A DNA stretch of 42,662 nt from Chryseobacterium gleum (GTDB lineage Bacteria; Bacteroidota; Bacteroidia; Flavobacteriales_C; GCA-002722245): contig CAMBXP010000012.1 in assembly GCA_945871895.1 (NCBI GenBank), positions 1-42,662 of the forward strand, in the 5' to 3' direction. Position numbers and translations under genes: made by a program. Shown piece after piece: positions 17,512 to 25,648 of the stretch; position 1 is the first letter of the stretch; each line of letters begins with the position of its first letter. Under the pieces are notes generated by a model. The model did no database searches. It saw only the letters and a list, made by a program, of their open reading frames with translations, and was not told where the DNA came from.

Positions 17512-18666
17512 TTACCCAACAACTGCTGCTTTCTTAAGAAAATCTTCTAAACTCAGCACCTCCACCTCCTTGTTGAGCATGAAGCTTCTTTTTACAGGCG
17601 CAATAATATAATTATTCTTTGTTTTTAAATCTTCTATTGTAAGCACAAATCCTTTACTAAGAGAAGGTGTACTCGAAAATTTAATTTCGATACTTGCTAC
17701 CGGTTTTCCCGCTTTTACCAAAATCACATCGCATTCTGTTCCTGCTTGTGTTCGGTAATAAAAAAGTTCGAATTCTTCATGATAACGTTGGTATATTTGT
17801 TCTACTACAAAAGCTTCCCATGAGGCTCCTAACGCAGGGTTAGAAAGAATAGAAGCATAATCTCTAATTCCTAAAATATGGTGCAATAAGCCGGTGTCAC
17901 GCACATATACTTTTGGTGCTTTCACCAATCTTTTTTTACCATTATGAAAATACGCAGGTAACAATCGAATTAAAAAAGCTTCGCTTAAAAAATGAAGATA
18001 GCGCGTTAAAGTCGGACTAGTTAACTGCATCGACCTAGCCAACTCACTAGCGTTTAAGATATTGCCGTTGTAATGACACAGCATAGCAATTAAGCGATGC
18101 AATATTGTTGGCGACACCTGTAGGCCCAACAAAGGAATATCTCTCTCTACATAAGTCTTAATAAAATTTTGATACCATGCCGTTTTAAAATTCGCTTGAT
18201 TTGTTACAAAAACATCTGGAAATCCGCCTTCTATCCACAACCTTTGCTGATCTACTTTTTTTATTTCTAAAGTATTCAAAGTGGTTAACTCTACGTAAGC
18301 AATTCTACCCGCTAAAGTTTCCGACGAATCGCGCAATAAATCGGGCGATGCCGAACCCAATAAAATAAATCTTCCAGGCTTTTTATTTCTATCTATAACA
18401 CTTCTTAATAAAGGAAATAAATCGGGCTTTCTTTGAATTTCATCTAGTATGATACATTTATCTTTATGCTCCTCAAAAAACAAAGTAGCTTCATTCAATT
18501 GAATCAAATCATCGGGATATTCCAAATCAAGATAAATAGATGTCTTGGCTGAAACCATTGATTTTGCTAAGGTTGTTTTACCTACTTGGCGCGGACCAAT
18601 AATAGCTACCACAGGAAAAAATTGTAGCAATTCCTTAATTTTTATACCTAATTCTCGTTTTATCAT
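17512..18666 (-). CDS. AAA ATPase with C-terminal DUF4143 domain
   Basis: 384 residues, a typical length for the family. Walker A GPRQVGKTT is at 24-32 and Walker B CIILDE at 71-76, followed by the family signature DEIQRKPDLFPLLRS. GSASPDLLRDSSETLAGR follows near 102-120. The second half holds a winged-helix-like region (ASELARSMQLTSPTLTRYL) and the DUF4143 domain, ending in a nuclease-like segment FELFYYRTQAGTECDVILVK plus IEIKFS. Such ATPases are often multicopy and horizontally spread; the role is unknown. It is a single gene bounded by repeat copies B (downstream) and C (upstream). All motifs appear intact. Confidence 0.92.
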   Translation of the reverse strand: MIKRELGIKIKELLQFFPVVAIIGPRQVGKTTLAKSMVSAKTSIYLDLEYPDDLIQLNEATLFFEEHKDKCIILDEIQRKPDLFPLLRSVIDRNKKPGRFILLGSASPDLLRDSSETLAGRIAYVELTTLNTLEIKKVDQQRLWIEGGFPDVFVTNQANFKTAWYQNFIKTYVERDIPLLGLQVSPTILHRLIAMLCHYNGNILNASELARSMQLTSPTLTRYLHFLSEAFLIRLLPAYFHNGKKRLVKAPKVYVRDTGLLHHILGIRDYASILSNPALGASWEAFVVEQIYQRYHEEFELFYYRTQAGTECDVILVKAGKPVASIEIKFSSTPSLSKGFVLTIEDLKTKNNYIIAPVKRSFMLNKEVEVLSLEDFLKKAAVVG

Positions 18667-18981
18667 CCTTGTAAATTTAAAGATAAATTGTAAATATACA
18701 ATGATATAAATTTAATTTTTTGGCAAAAACTTCAGTCCTCCTGTAATTTACAATTTAGCTTGCGTGATTTGAATTCTTTTTTGTCAAGTAGTTGCAATGC
18801 CTTTGCAAAATATATTGCTTAAAGTGCCTATGATAAGAGCCAAAGGCTCGGGGAGAGGAGAAGACGCTTAGATTTGATATTAAGAGGAGAAAGGTACTTT
18901 CGGTCTCAAGAACCCTAAGCGTGGCGGGGGAAAGAAAGTTTAAAGCATCAATATTGTGATTGCCACTCTCATTTCTCACTC
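18667..18981. other. 315-bp gene-free interval with repeat copy C and hairpins
   Basis: It contains repeat copy C (18740-18816), a GAGCC/GGCTC hairpin with an AAA loop (18837-18849), and an inverted pair CGCTTAG (18865-18871)/CTAAGCG (18915-18921). The small open frames here are not supported by composition or start context, and no coding remnant was recognised. Confidence 0.5.
18740..18816 (+). repeat. Dispersed intergenic repeat, copy C (diverged, left half)
   Basis: Begins CCTGTAATT, close to the CCAGTAATT end of copy B, and aligns without gaps with about 74 bp of it (roughly 70% identity). Shared words include AATTTAGCTT, ATTTGAA, TTGC and ATGC. The right half of the element is not recognisable. 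Confidence 0.55.
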
Positions 18982-21126
18982 TCAAATCTTCACCACCTCC
19001 CCATTCCTCAAACTCTCCAACACCTTAAAAGTAACCTTACTCACAGCATATAAATCTTCAAAACTAATCGCCGGATTTCCACTTTTTATCGCTGCGGCAA
19101 AAGCTTCAAATTCTGCCTCGAATCCTTTGTCTTGGTTAGATGATTTGGTGCGGTCTTTTGATGTTCCTTGGTACACGGTGAGTTCGCGGAAGTTGTCCAT
19201 TTGCATGGCGATTTCTGGTGCGAAAACTTCAATGAATTCTTTGGGTAATTCTCTGTTGCCAAAAGCAACGTAAGTGATGGTGGCAATCGATCCGTTTTCG
19301 AAAGTGATAATCACGTTCACATTGTCTTCATCGGGTATAGATTGATCGGCTTTTTTAATCGCTGTCGCAAAAACAGAAGTCGGTTTGCTGTTTGCCAAAA
19401 ACATACACGTATCAACGAAATGACAAAGTTCTCCTAAGATTCTACCGCCGCCTACTGTTGGGTCTTGTATCCACGAATTCATTGGAATTACGCCCGCATT
19501 CACACGATAATTGATAGATGCTTGGTGCTTGCCAATGATGCCTCTCATTTTTTGAACCAGCGGTGCAAACCTACGGTTGTAGCCTACTTGCAAGATGGCA
19601 GGTTTTTCGGCTTTGGTATATTTTACACGAATTACTTCTAATTCGCTTTCATCTATGGTTAATGGTTTTTCTACAAAAACGTGTTTGCCTTCTTTAATGG
19701 CGCGAATCACTTTTTCGCCGTGGTCGTTGTGACGCGTAGTGATTAAAACTGTGTTTATTTCGTTGTGCTGAATTAAATCATCGGCATCGGTAGTGATGAA
19801 CTTAAAGTTGTGTTTCTTGCCCGTAGAGTGGGCCGAAACGCCTGTAGCGGTGCACACGCCCGTAAGGTGGTATGCAGAAATTTTATTTAAGGTAGGTAGA
19901 ATCACTCCTTTGGTGAAATTACCTGCGCCTATCAATCCAACATTGATTTGATTTACATTGGTGCTGCGATTGCTTACTGCAATAGGTTTGCGGCTTCCGC
20001 TTGATGATTCAAGGTATTTAAGTACAATGCCTAAATAATATTCCTTGATTTTTCCTTCTAACAAATCGTAAGCTTCTAGCGCTTGTTCAAAGGCAATTCT
20101 GTGCGTTAATAATTTTTGAGGCGTAACTTTTCCTTCTTCAATCAAAGCGATGAAAGCTTCGAAATTTCTTTGCTCTGTCCATCGCACATGTGCAATAGGA
20201 TAATCTATTCCTTGTTCTTCGTATTGTGCATCGTAGCGACCCGGACCGTAAGCCATACTCAATTTCAACTCCAATTCTTTTTTGTAGTAGTGCTCACGCG
20301 GAATATCCATGCCTACCAATCCAACAATCACCACTCTTCCTTTCTGACGGCATATTTCGCCAGCATCGGCAACCGGCTGATTGCTGCTCGTTGATGCGGT
20401 AATAATTACAGCATCAACGCCTCTGCCATCGCTGAAATTTTTACTTGCTGCAATAATATCTTCTGGAGCACACACTGCATCGGCACCCATTTCTTTGGCC
20501 AACTCTAATTTACGAGGATCGAAATCGGTACCAATTACTTTACAGCCGTTGGCTTTCAAAAGCTGAACAGTAAGTTGGCCCAACAAACCCAAACCAATCA
20601 CCGCCACACGCTCACCAATGGTAGGCGCTGTTTGTCGAACCCCCTGCAATGCAATAGCACCAACCGTTACAAACGATGCGTCTTCATCGCTAACGCTATC
20701 GGGAATTTTGACGAATAAATTTTTAGGAACGTAGTTAATTTCGCTGTGGTTGGCATAACCTGCGCCACCGCAAGCTACGCGGTCACCAACGGTAACTCCG
20801 GTAATATTTTTTCCTACTTCCAACACTTCACCGACGCATGAATAGCCCAGTGGTATTGGCGTATCTAATTTTGTAAAAACTTTTTCTAAAGTATTTTTTA
20901 TTCCTTCTTGTTTCATTTTGGTGATGACTTGTTTCACCAAATCGGGTCTCGCTTGCGCCTTGCCAATCAACGATTTCTTCGCCAAATCAACAATCATTTT
21001 TTCTGTTCCTGCAGATACTAGTGATGAGCGAGTTCTAATCACTACGCCATTGTCGCCACACACAGGAGCAGGAACATCGAATAAACCTAGTTCGCCTGTT
21101 TTGTAAGATTGAATGAGTTGCTTCAT
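18982..21126 (-). CDS. Two-domain oxidoreductase: medium-chain dehydrogenase fused to Gfo/Idh/MocA
   Basis: 714 residues. The N-terminal half (about 1-370) is a zinc-type medium-chain dehydrogenase with GroES-like fold (GYSCVGEV near 94) and a Rossmann motif GLGLLG at 178-183. The C-terminal half (about 394-714) is a Gfo/Idh/MocA oxidoreductase with NAD-binding VGLIGAGNF (396-404) and the diagnostic EKPL at 486-489. Fused proteins of this kind are usually found in polysaccharide or nucleotide-sugar clusters and are thought to act on modified sugars, but the exact reaction is unknown. No glycosyltransferase cluster is next to it here, so it is an isolated member. The start has no clear promoter box; a TAAATTCG near-match lies upstream. 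Confidence 0.9.
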   Translation of the reverse strand: MKQLIQSYKTGELGLFDVPAPVCGDNGVVIRTRSSLVSAGTEKMIVDLAKKSLIGKAQARPDLVKQVITKMKQEGIKNTLEKVFTKLDTPIPLGYSCVGEVLEVGKNITGVTVGDRVACGGAGYANHSEINYVPKNLFVKIPDSVSDEDASFVTVGAIALQGVRQTAPTIGERVAVIGLGLLGQLTVQLLKANGCKVIGTDFDPRKLELAKEMGADAVCAPEDIIAASKNFSDGRGVDAVIITASTSSNQPVADAGEICRQKGRVVIVGLVGMDIPREHYYKKELELKLSMAYGPGRYDAQYEEQGIDYPIAHVRWTEQRNFEAFIALIEEGKVTPQKLLTHRIAFEQALEAYDLLEGKIKEYYLGIVLKYLESSSGSRKPIAVSNRSTNVNQINVGLIGAGNFTKGVILPTLNKISAYHLTGVCTATGVSAHSTGKKHNFKFITTDADDLIQHNEINTVLITTRHNDHGEKVIRAIKEGKHVFVEKPLTIDESELEVIRVKYTKAEKPAILQVGYNRRFAPLVQKMRGIIGKHQASINYRVNAGVIPMNSWIQDPTVGGGRILGELCHFVDTCMFLANSKPTSVFATAIKKADQSIPDEDNVNVIITFENGSIATITYVAFGNRELPKEFIEVFAPEIAMQMDNFRELTVYQGTSKDRTKSSNQDKGFEAEFEAFAAAIKSGNPAISFEDLYAVSKVTFKVLESLRNGEVVKI

Positions 21127-21130
21127 GAGA

Positions 21131-21152
21131 AATCAAAAGTTAAAAGTCAAAA
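21131..21152 (-). repeat. Low-complexity dispersed repeat, copy 1
   Basis: On the minus strand this contains GGCTTTTGACTTTTAACTTT, nearly identical to stretches at 25619-25640 and 30937-30957. All three are in gaps directly next to a gene end. Confidence 0.5.
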
Positions 21153-21228
21153 GCCAAAGTTGTTTGTGCGAATTTAGTAAAAATTTAGTGGGTTTTAAGT
21201 AGTAGCGTTTCGCGTCGTGAAGAGCAGC

Positions 21229-21900
21229 TTAACGTACAATTTCCCCGTCTTTCATTTCAATGATTCTATCAGATTTTCCTGCGAAATCATTGTCGTGTGT
21301 TACAGCGATGATGGTGTTGCCCTTGGCGGCTAATTCTTTAAAGATGTCGAAAACTAATCCTGTATTCACCGAATCTAAGTTTCCGGTGGGTTCATCGGCC
21401 ATGATGATTTTCGGATTGTTGATCAACGCTCTTGCCACGGCAACGCGCTGTTGCTGTCCGCCCGATAATTTACCCGATGGCTTCATCGCAAAGTCTCTCA
21501 TTTGCACCGAACCTAATTTCTCCATGGCCATTGCCTCAATTTCTTCTTTGCTGAATTTTCCGCGTTTAAGAGCGGGTAGCATCACGTTTTCTAAGGCAGT
21601 AAATTCGGGCAACAAAAAGTGAAATTGAAAGATAAAACCTATGTTTTCGTTTCTAAATTTTGCCAATTCGTTTTGCGATAAACCTGTTACCACAGTGTTG
21701 TTTATTTCAATTCTCCCTTCGTAATTCGTATCCAAAGTAGAAAGCAAGTACAATAAGGTGGATTTTCCACAACCCGATTTACCTACAATACTTACAAAAT
21801 CAGAGGTATGTATACTCATGTCGATATCTTTAATCACATGAAATTTTTCGGGTTCAGTGAAGTATTTATTGACTTTATATGTTTTTAAAATCTCTGCCAT
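21229..21900 (-). CDS. ABC transporter ATP-binding protein (LolD/MacB type)
   Basis: 223 residues, the standard length for LolD/MacB-like ATPases. Walker A GKSGCGKS is at 40-47, the Q-loop at FQFHFLLP, the signature LSGGQ at 146-150 and Walker B IIMADEP at 166-172, with a switch His in AVTHD. It powers the type VII ABC permease encoded immediately upstream, whose stop overlaps this start by one base (TAATG). With the adaptor gene, it forms an adaptor-permease-ATPase operon read leftward. This MacAB-like mechanotransmission machine would move a substrate at the periplasmic side; lipoproteins, peptides or toxic compounds are candidates, and the substrate is not visible. Confidence 0.93.
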   Translation of the reverse strand: MAEILKTYKVNKYFTEPEKFHVIKDIDMSIHTSDFVSIVGKSGCGKSTLLYLLSTLDTNYEGRIEINNTVVTGLSQNELAKFRNENIGFIFQFHFLLPEFTALENVMLPALKRGKFSKEEIEAMAMEKLGSVQMRDFAMKPSGKLSGGQQQRVAVARALINNPKIIMADEPTGNLDSVNTGLVFDIFKELAAKGNTIIAVTHDNDFAGKSDRIIEMKDGEIVR

Positions 21901-23159
21901 TAGCCTCTTAAAATTTCAACAGGGTCTATTTTCGATGCTTTGATAGATGGCATCAATCCCGCAACAAAAGTGGTGCTCACGCCAAATATCACTCCGAAAA
22001 TATAGTGTAGGGGTTCAAAAATTACAGGAAAAAATTTCAAGCTTATCATGCCTTGGTTAGGGAAAGGAACACGAGATAATCCATAAGAAAGCAAGAAGCC
22101 AAGAAGTATTCCTGTTAGTGCACCAAAGAAACCAATGGTGGTTGATTGTGCCAAGAAAATTTGAATGATGTCTTTGCGCGCAAAACCTTGTGCTTTCAAA
22201 ATCGCGATGTCTTTTAATTTGTTAGAGATTAACATGTTCATGATGTTGTAAATACCAAAACCTGCTACGATGAGCATGGTGGCGCTTACCACGTAAGTAA
22301 GCACATCACGCACCACGTTTGATGATTGCACCGATGCGTTGGTAATCTCCCAATCGTCGGCTTTGTAGCCATATTTCAAGGCATAATCTTGCGCCAATAA
22401 ATGCGCTACTTTTTTGTCTTTTAATTTTACGTTAATGTCGGTAACATAACTTTTGTCTTTGCCCAACAACTGCTGCACGGTAGAAATATTCACATAACTT
22501 TTAGAGTTGTCGATGGCTGCCATACCCATTTGAAAGGTGGCCACAATGCGCAATCGTGTTGATGTGCCTTTGGGAGTGGCTAAGGTTACCATGTCGCCCA
22601 TGCGTACATTAAGCTTGTCGGCCAAGCCAACACCCATGATAATGCCGTTGTCGCTGGTTAATAAATTCTCCACTCTTCCGTCTACAATTTTTTCTTTCAA
22701 GCCATATAAGCGAGCCTCTTCTAAAATATCTACGCCATTAATTACGCCATTAATTTGCACCGCACCATAATTGAAAAAAGCCTGTGTAGTAAGCATGGGC
22801 GCTACGGCTAAAACATTAGGATCTTTGCGAATATCGTTCATGATATTGGGCGCATTTTTTATGCCGCTGTTGCTTTCTTTCGGGCGAGGATGGCGCACCA
22901 CCGCCAATTTATTGCTATCGTTTAAATATTCTTTGGTGATAGAGTTAGAGTAGTCGGTTTTAATGTCGTTAAACAAGTGAATGTCGGGCGTCATCGACAA
23001 CATAGTTTCTTCTAAAAACTTGTTCACGCCTTTCATGAAGGATATCATGAGAATGAACATGGCAATACCAAAAGTAACGCCCAGCATGGCCACTATCGAT
23101 TGTTTTTTTCTCGAAAGCAGATGCCTTTTGGCGATATTTAAATTTACAGGTAAAGTCAT
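21900..23159 (-). CDS. ABC permease of the MacB/FtsX family
   Basis: 419 residues. One transmembrane helix near the N-terminus (about 22-45, SIVAMLGVTFGIAMFILMIS) is followed by a large periplasmic MacB-PCD-type domain (about 46-280). Three C-terminal helices (about 290-312, 338-360 and 380-405) give the classical FtsX topology. NMLISNKLKDIAILKAQGFA is the coupling segment typical of the family. The neighbouring ATPase drives it, and the adaptor lipoprotein probably docks on its periplasmic domain. It overlaps both neighbours by a single base (TAATG on each side), so the three genes are translationally coupled. Confidence 0.92.
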   Translation of the reverse strand: MTLPVNLNIAKRHLLSRKKQSIVAMLGVTFGIAMFILMISFMKGVNKFLEETMLSMTPDIHLFNDIKTDYSNSITKEYLNDSNKLAVVRHPRPKESNSGIKNAPNIMNDIRKDPNVLAVAPMLTTQAFFNYGAVQINGVINGVDILEEARLYGLKEKIVDGRVENLLTSDNGIIMGVGLADKLNVRMGDMVTLATPKGTSTRLRIVATFQMGMAAIDNSKSYVNISTVQQLLGKDKSYVTDINVKLKDKKVAHLLAQDYALKYGYKADDWEITNASVQSSNVVRDVLTYVVSATMLIVAGFGIYNIMNMLISNKLKDIAILKAQGFARKDIIQIFLAQSTTIGFFGALTGILLGFLLSYGLSRVPFPNQGMISLKFFPVIFEPLHYIFGVIFGVSTTFVAGLMPSIKASKIDPVEILRG

Positions 23160-24262
23160 TATTTCTCTGTAGGAACAATCAATTCAGCATTTTCATCTAA
23201 GCCCGAAACTATTTCTGCATCATCTAAAGTAAGAATGCCCGTTTTTACTGGAATTATTGTTGCATTTCCATTGTTTTTGATGTTTACGCTGTCGCCTTTC
23301 ATCAATAATTTGCGAGGAATAACCAAGGTGTTTTTCTTTTCTTGAATCATGATGTTCGATTCCACGGTGATGTGCACAAACTGCATCGACAATGAGTCGG
23401 GAAATTCGGCATCGATTCTAAAAGTTTGGTCGCTTTCGTTCATCAATGGGTAAATTCTAGAGATGGTAGCTTCGCTAATTTTGTTGCCCGACACATCGGT
23501 TTTGAAAAGTACTTTTTGTCCGATTTTCACCTTCTCAATATCCATTTGGTCTACCTGCATCTTAATAATTCTGGCTTTCTCATCGCCCAATAGCACCAAG
23601 TTTTCGTTCATTCTAACTGTTTCGCCTATTTCTTTATAGGCTTTAAAAATAACACCATCTATATCGCTGCGGATGATGAAATTGTTGAGGTCGTTTTCTG
23701 CTGAGGCGAGCTGACTTTGAGCGCTAGATAAACTCACCTTTAAATCTCTTTTTGCCGAGTTGTATTTTTCTTTGGCCGATTTCACCGCATTGGCCGAAAT
23801 GCCGTATTGCACTTGCGCTTGGTCGAGTTGTAGTTGCGAAACAGCATCCACCGAAATCAGTTTTTTGTATTTAAAATAAAGTGCAGAATCTAAAGAGAAC
23901 TTACTTTGTGCATTTTCCAATGCGCTGTGTAAATCATTTAAAATAGAGGAGTTGTTACCTGCATCAACAACCGATTTTTCGTAGGCTGCACGCATGGAGT
24001 TCATTCTTGCCGAAGGGGCGTCGCTGCTGATTTCGTAGAGAATCTGACCCTTCTTCACCACATCACCATCTTTCACATGTTTCTTTAGAACGATGCCATT
24101 TACCAAGGAGAACATAGCGTGCTCGTTTTTAGGTACAATGGTGCCCGAAGCGTAAACCGACTCAACAATAGAACTCACTTTGCGCGGATTTACCACCTCT
24201 TGCTTTCCGCAAGAAAGCAGGGTAAACAAAGCACTAACAGCAATAAAAAACGAAGCCCTCAT
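23159..24262 (-). CDS. Periplasmic adaptor lipoprotein (HlyD/MacA family)
   Basis: 367 residues. The signal peptide ends with lipobox LLS-Cys18, so it is a lipoprotein. The order is biotinyl-lipoyl half (about 40-85; VKDGDVVKKGQILYEI), an alpha-helical hairpin (about 90-190), the second lipoyl half (about 195-230; IRSDIDGVIFKAYKEIGETV) and beta-barrel domains to the end. This is the membrane-fusion protein of a MacAB-like export system, linking permease to an outer membrane channel. It is the first gene of the operon and overlaps the permease start by one base. A TACCTTAG near-match to the -7 box lies upstream. No TolC-type gene lies in this operon. Confidence 0.92.
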   Translation of the reverse strand: MRASFFIAVSALFTLLSCGKQEVVNPRKVSSIVESVYASGTIVPKNEHAMFSLVNGIVLKKHVKDGDVVKKGQILYEISSDAPSARMNSMRAAYEKSVVDAGNNSSILNDLHSALENAQSKFSLDSALYFKYKKLISVDAVSQLQLDQAQVQYGISANAVKSAKEKYNSAKRDLKVSLSSAQSQLASAENDLNNFIIRSDIDGVIFKAYKEIGETVRMNENLVLLGDEKARIIKMQVDQMDIEKVKIGQKVLFKTDVSGNKISEATISRIYPLMNESDQTFRIDAEFPDSLSMQFVHITVESNIMIQEKKNTLVIPRKLLMKGDSVNIKNNGNATIIPVKTGILTLDDAEIVSGLDENAELIVPTEK

Positions 24263-24351
24263 AATTTTGATTTTCAGTGCGGCTAAGGTAATTTTTATTG
24301 CGCAGAAAAAACTGAGGTAAGTGTTAAAAAGGGTTGATTGATGTCAGATTT

Positions 24352-24735
24352 TTACCAAACGATATTTATGGGATATTTCACAAAATATTCATCGGCACTT
24401 ACTAAAAAACACTTTTCTTTTTTTGCTTGTGCAATGATGAGGCGGTCGAAAGGATCTTTGTGGTGAAACTTAAGTGTAGAAAGGGTTTTCAGATGTTCTG
24501 GTGAAATCGGCAAAACAATGAATTTTTCTTTTTCTATTTCATCGAATAATTCTTCTAAAGATGCTTCCAGTTGTAGTTTACCCAAACTGTATTTTATTGT
24601 GATTTCCCAACAAGAAGCGATGCTGATATAACAAGTGTTATTGGAGTCTTCAATAGCTGCTTTTGCTTTTTTCTACAATTGTTTGTCGCCACCTAAGAAC
24701 CAAAGTAGCGCGTGAGTATCCAACAATAAATTCAT
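24352..24735 (-). pseudogene. PIN-domain (VapC-type) toxin gene with premature amber stop
   Basis: The full frame runs 127 codons from the ATG at 24735. That ATG overlaps the antitoxin stop by one base (TAATG). The frame begins MNLLLDTHALLWFLGGDKQL and then meets TAG at codon 21 (24675-24673); after it the frame continues intact to the normal end. The remaining PIN acidic residues are all present: Asp6, Glu44, Asp97 (DPFDR) and Asp115 (VSADE). A PIN toxin is a metal-dependent RNase. The stop should yield a 20-residue fragment, so the gene is probably a recent pseudogene. Alternatives are restart at the TTG at 24585, amber suppression or an assembly error. Confidence 0.82.
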
Positions 24736-24938
24736 TACATGTATTCTTTAAAATCGGCTAAGGGTGCATCAAAATCTTTTGCCAAAACAATCTTCCCTTT
24801 CATGGAACCGAACTTTCTTGTTTTCTTCTTTTTAACTTCTGGTGTTTTTAGCTTCAAGAAGGCAATGAAATTCTCAACCTCCTTTTTCAGGTGCTCTGGT
24901 AAAGATTGATATTGTTGGTATAGTTCGAATTCCGACAT
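24735..24938 (-). CDS. Antitoxin partner of the PIN toxin (DUF2281-like)
   Basis: 67 residues from the ATG at 24938. A longer frame reaches back to 24989, but those codons lie in repeat DNA and lack a start. The N-terminal helical part (MSEFELYQQYQSLPEHLKKE, VENFIAFLK) and C-terminal FGSMKGKIVLAKDFDAPLAD match the DUF2281/VapB-like antitoxins that accompany PIN toxins. The segment resembling 'GxxKGKIxMxxDFDxPLxDF' is the usual toxin-binding tail. The gene is intact although its toxin partner carries a stop codon. A TATCTTCG near-match to the -7 box lies a few bases upstream. Confidence 0.85.
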   Translation of the reverse strand: MSEFELYQQYQSLPEHLKKEVENFIAFLKLKTPEVKKKKTRKFGSMKGKIVLAKDFDAPLADFKEYM

Positions 24939-25149
24939 AGAACGAAGATAATGAATATTGAAATACGGAGAAAGAACCTGAACTTTCAATTTTGAAAATT
25001 GAGACTAAGGTGAAGGAATTTATCAATTCGTGAAGCTGAAAGCTTCGGGAAAAGATTCAGCTAAGTTCAATGTCAAAGCCATTGCCTATGGCTTTTCCTC
25101 TTAAAATCAAATGCTAAATCTAACAGAGGGAGGGATTAATAATGCTATT

Positions 25150-25185
25150 CAATCTGTTTCAATTTGCAAAATTGAAACTACGGGG
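25150..25185 (+). repeat. Right-end fragment of the dispersed repeat (copy E)
   Basis: GTTTCAATTT (25156-25165) and AAATTGAAAC (25169-25178) form a perfect 10-bp stem with a 3-nt loop, followed by TACGGGG. The layout equals the right end of copies A and B. The palindrome at 24984-25010 (TTTCAATTTTGAAAATTGA, then GACTAAGG) is a likely further copy. Confidence 0.5.
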
Positions 25186-25309
25186 TTTTCGTAAAGAAAG
25201 GGAATTGGAAAGAGGAAATGAAAAATTAAGCCGGACATAGGCTGGACAAGCATAAAATGGGGGGCATACATTTGCTTTACCATATGTGAAAAGGATTGCG
25301 GTTAGGGCG

Positions 25310-25394
25310 ATAGTTCCTTCGTGCCTCAGGATGACAACCACTCTTAATTAATACTTACCCAGTATGTCATCCTGAGGTACTCCGAAGGAACTAT
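25310..25394. repeat. 85-bp inverted repeat with CCTCAGGATGACA arms
   Basis: The outer arms ATAGTTCCTTCG (25310-25321) and CGAAGGAACTAT (25383-25394) pair perfectly. The inner arms CCTCAGGATGACA (25324-25336) and TGTCATCCTGAGG (25365-25377) also pair perfectly, with a 28-nt AT-rich loop. It is non-coding. Palindromes containing TCATCCTGAGG are, from memory, frequent between genes in Bacteroidota genomes. Confidence 0.75.
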
Positions 25395-25420
25395 TGCTCT
25401 GCATAGAGTATTAATTTGTT

Positions 25421-25507
25421 ATGGAAATAAAACCCATCAAAACAGAAAAAGATTACGAAAAAGCCTTGAAGCGCTTAGATGTAATTTCCACACGCCCTCT
25501 TCTCTAA
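25421..25507 (+). pseudogene. HigA-type antitoxin remnant
   Basis: From the ATG at 25421 the first ~23 codons read MEIKPIKTEKDYEKALKRLD, the highly characteristic start of COG5499 HigA antitoxins (normally 100-140 residues with a helix-turn-helix). The frame then enters CCCTCTTCTCTAAGAGGGA, a palindrome shared with the element at 30595-30757, and stops. No helix-turn-helix and no HigB toxin are present. It is a truncated, probably non-functional relic. Confidence 0.75.
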
Positions 25508-25513
25508 GAGGGA
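25495..25513. repeat. Palindromic core shared with the 30.6-kb element
   Basis: CCCTCTTCTCTAAGAGGGA here is identical to the core of both arms of the nested palindrome at 30595-30757. It sits exactly where the HigA frame loses homology. Confidence 0.6.
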
Positions 25514-25584
25514 TTGATTAGTGATTCTGTGTGTGAAAAGAATCCTGCAATCCTATCAATCTTATAAAATCGTGTTCAGACAAT

Positions 25585-25619
25585 AAAAAAATCCTCCCCA
25601 TTTCTGAGAAGGATTTTTT
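25585..25619 (-). terminator. Terminator of the sdhCAB operon
   Basis: AAAAAATCCT (25586-25595) and AGGATTTTTT (25610-25619) form a 10-bp stem with A/T runs on both sides, so it can act on either strand. It lies about 30 bp beyond the sdhB stop. Confidence 0.75.
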
Positions 25620-25640
25620 GGCTTTTGCCTTTTAACTTTT
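25619..25640 (+). repeat. Low-complexity dispersed repeat, copy 2
   Basis: GGCTTTTGCCTTTTAACTTT, matching 30937-30957 and (on the opposite strand) 21131-21152. It lies between the terminator and the sdhB stop. Confidence 0.5.
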
Positions 25641-25648
25641 GCCTTTAT

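Larger units (their letters stand above)
24939..25648. other. 710-bp interval without an intact gene
   Basis: In order it holds a TTTCAATTTTGAAAATTGAGA palindromic repeat end (about 24984-25010), a GAAGCT/AGCTTC hairpin (25032-25046) and an AAAGCCAT/ATGGCTTT hairpin (25075-25095). After these come a second repeat end (25150-25185), a large palindrome (25310-25394), a HigA antitoxin remnant (25421-25507), a partial palindrome core (25495-25513) and the sdhB terminator. This density of repeats and remnants suggests repeated insertion and decay. Confidence 0.6.

Noticed and set aside
18755..18985. 76-codon minus-strand frame in the gap beside the oxidoreductase
   Set aside because: It runs through repeat copy C and hairpins, with no domain or promoter support.
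24352..24585. 77-codon frame as an independent gene
   Set aside because: It starts at TTG in the middle of a PIN domain; reading upstream in frame gives the missing N-terminus and a single amber codon, so it is the rear part of a broken toxin gene.
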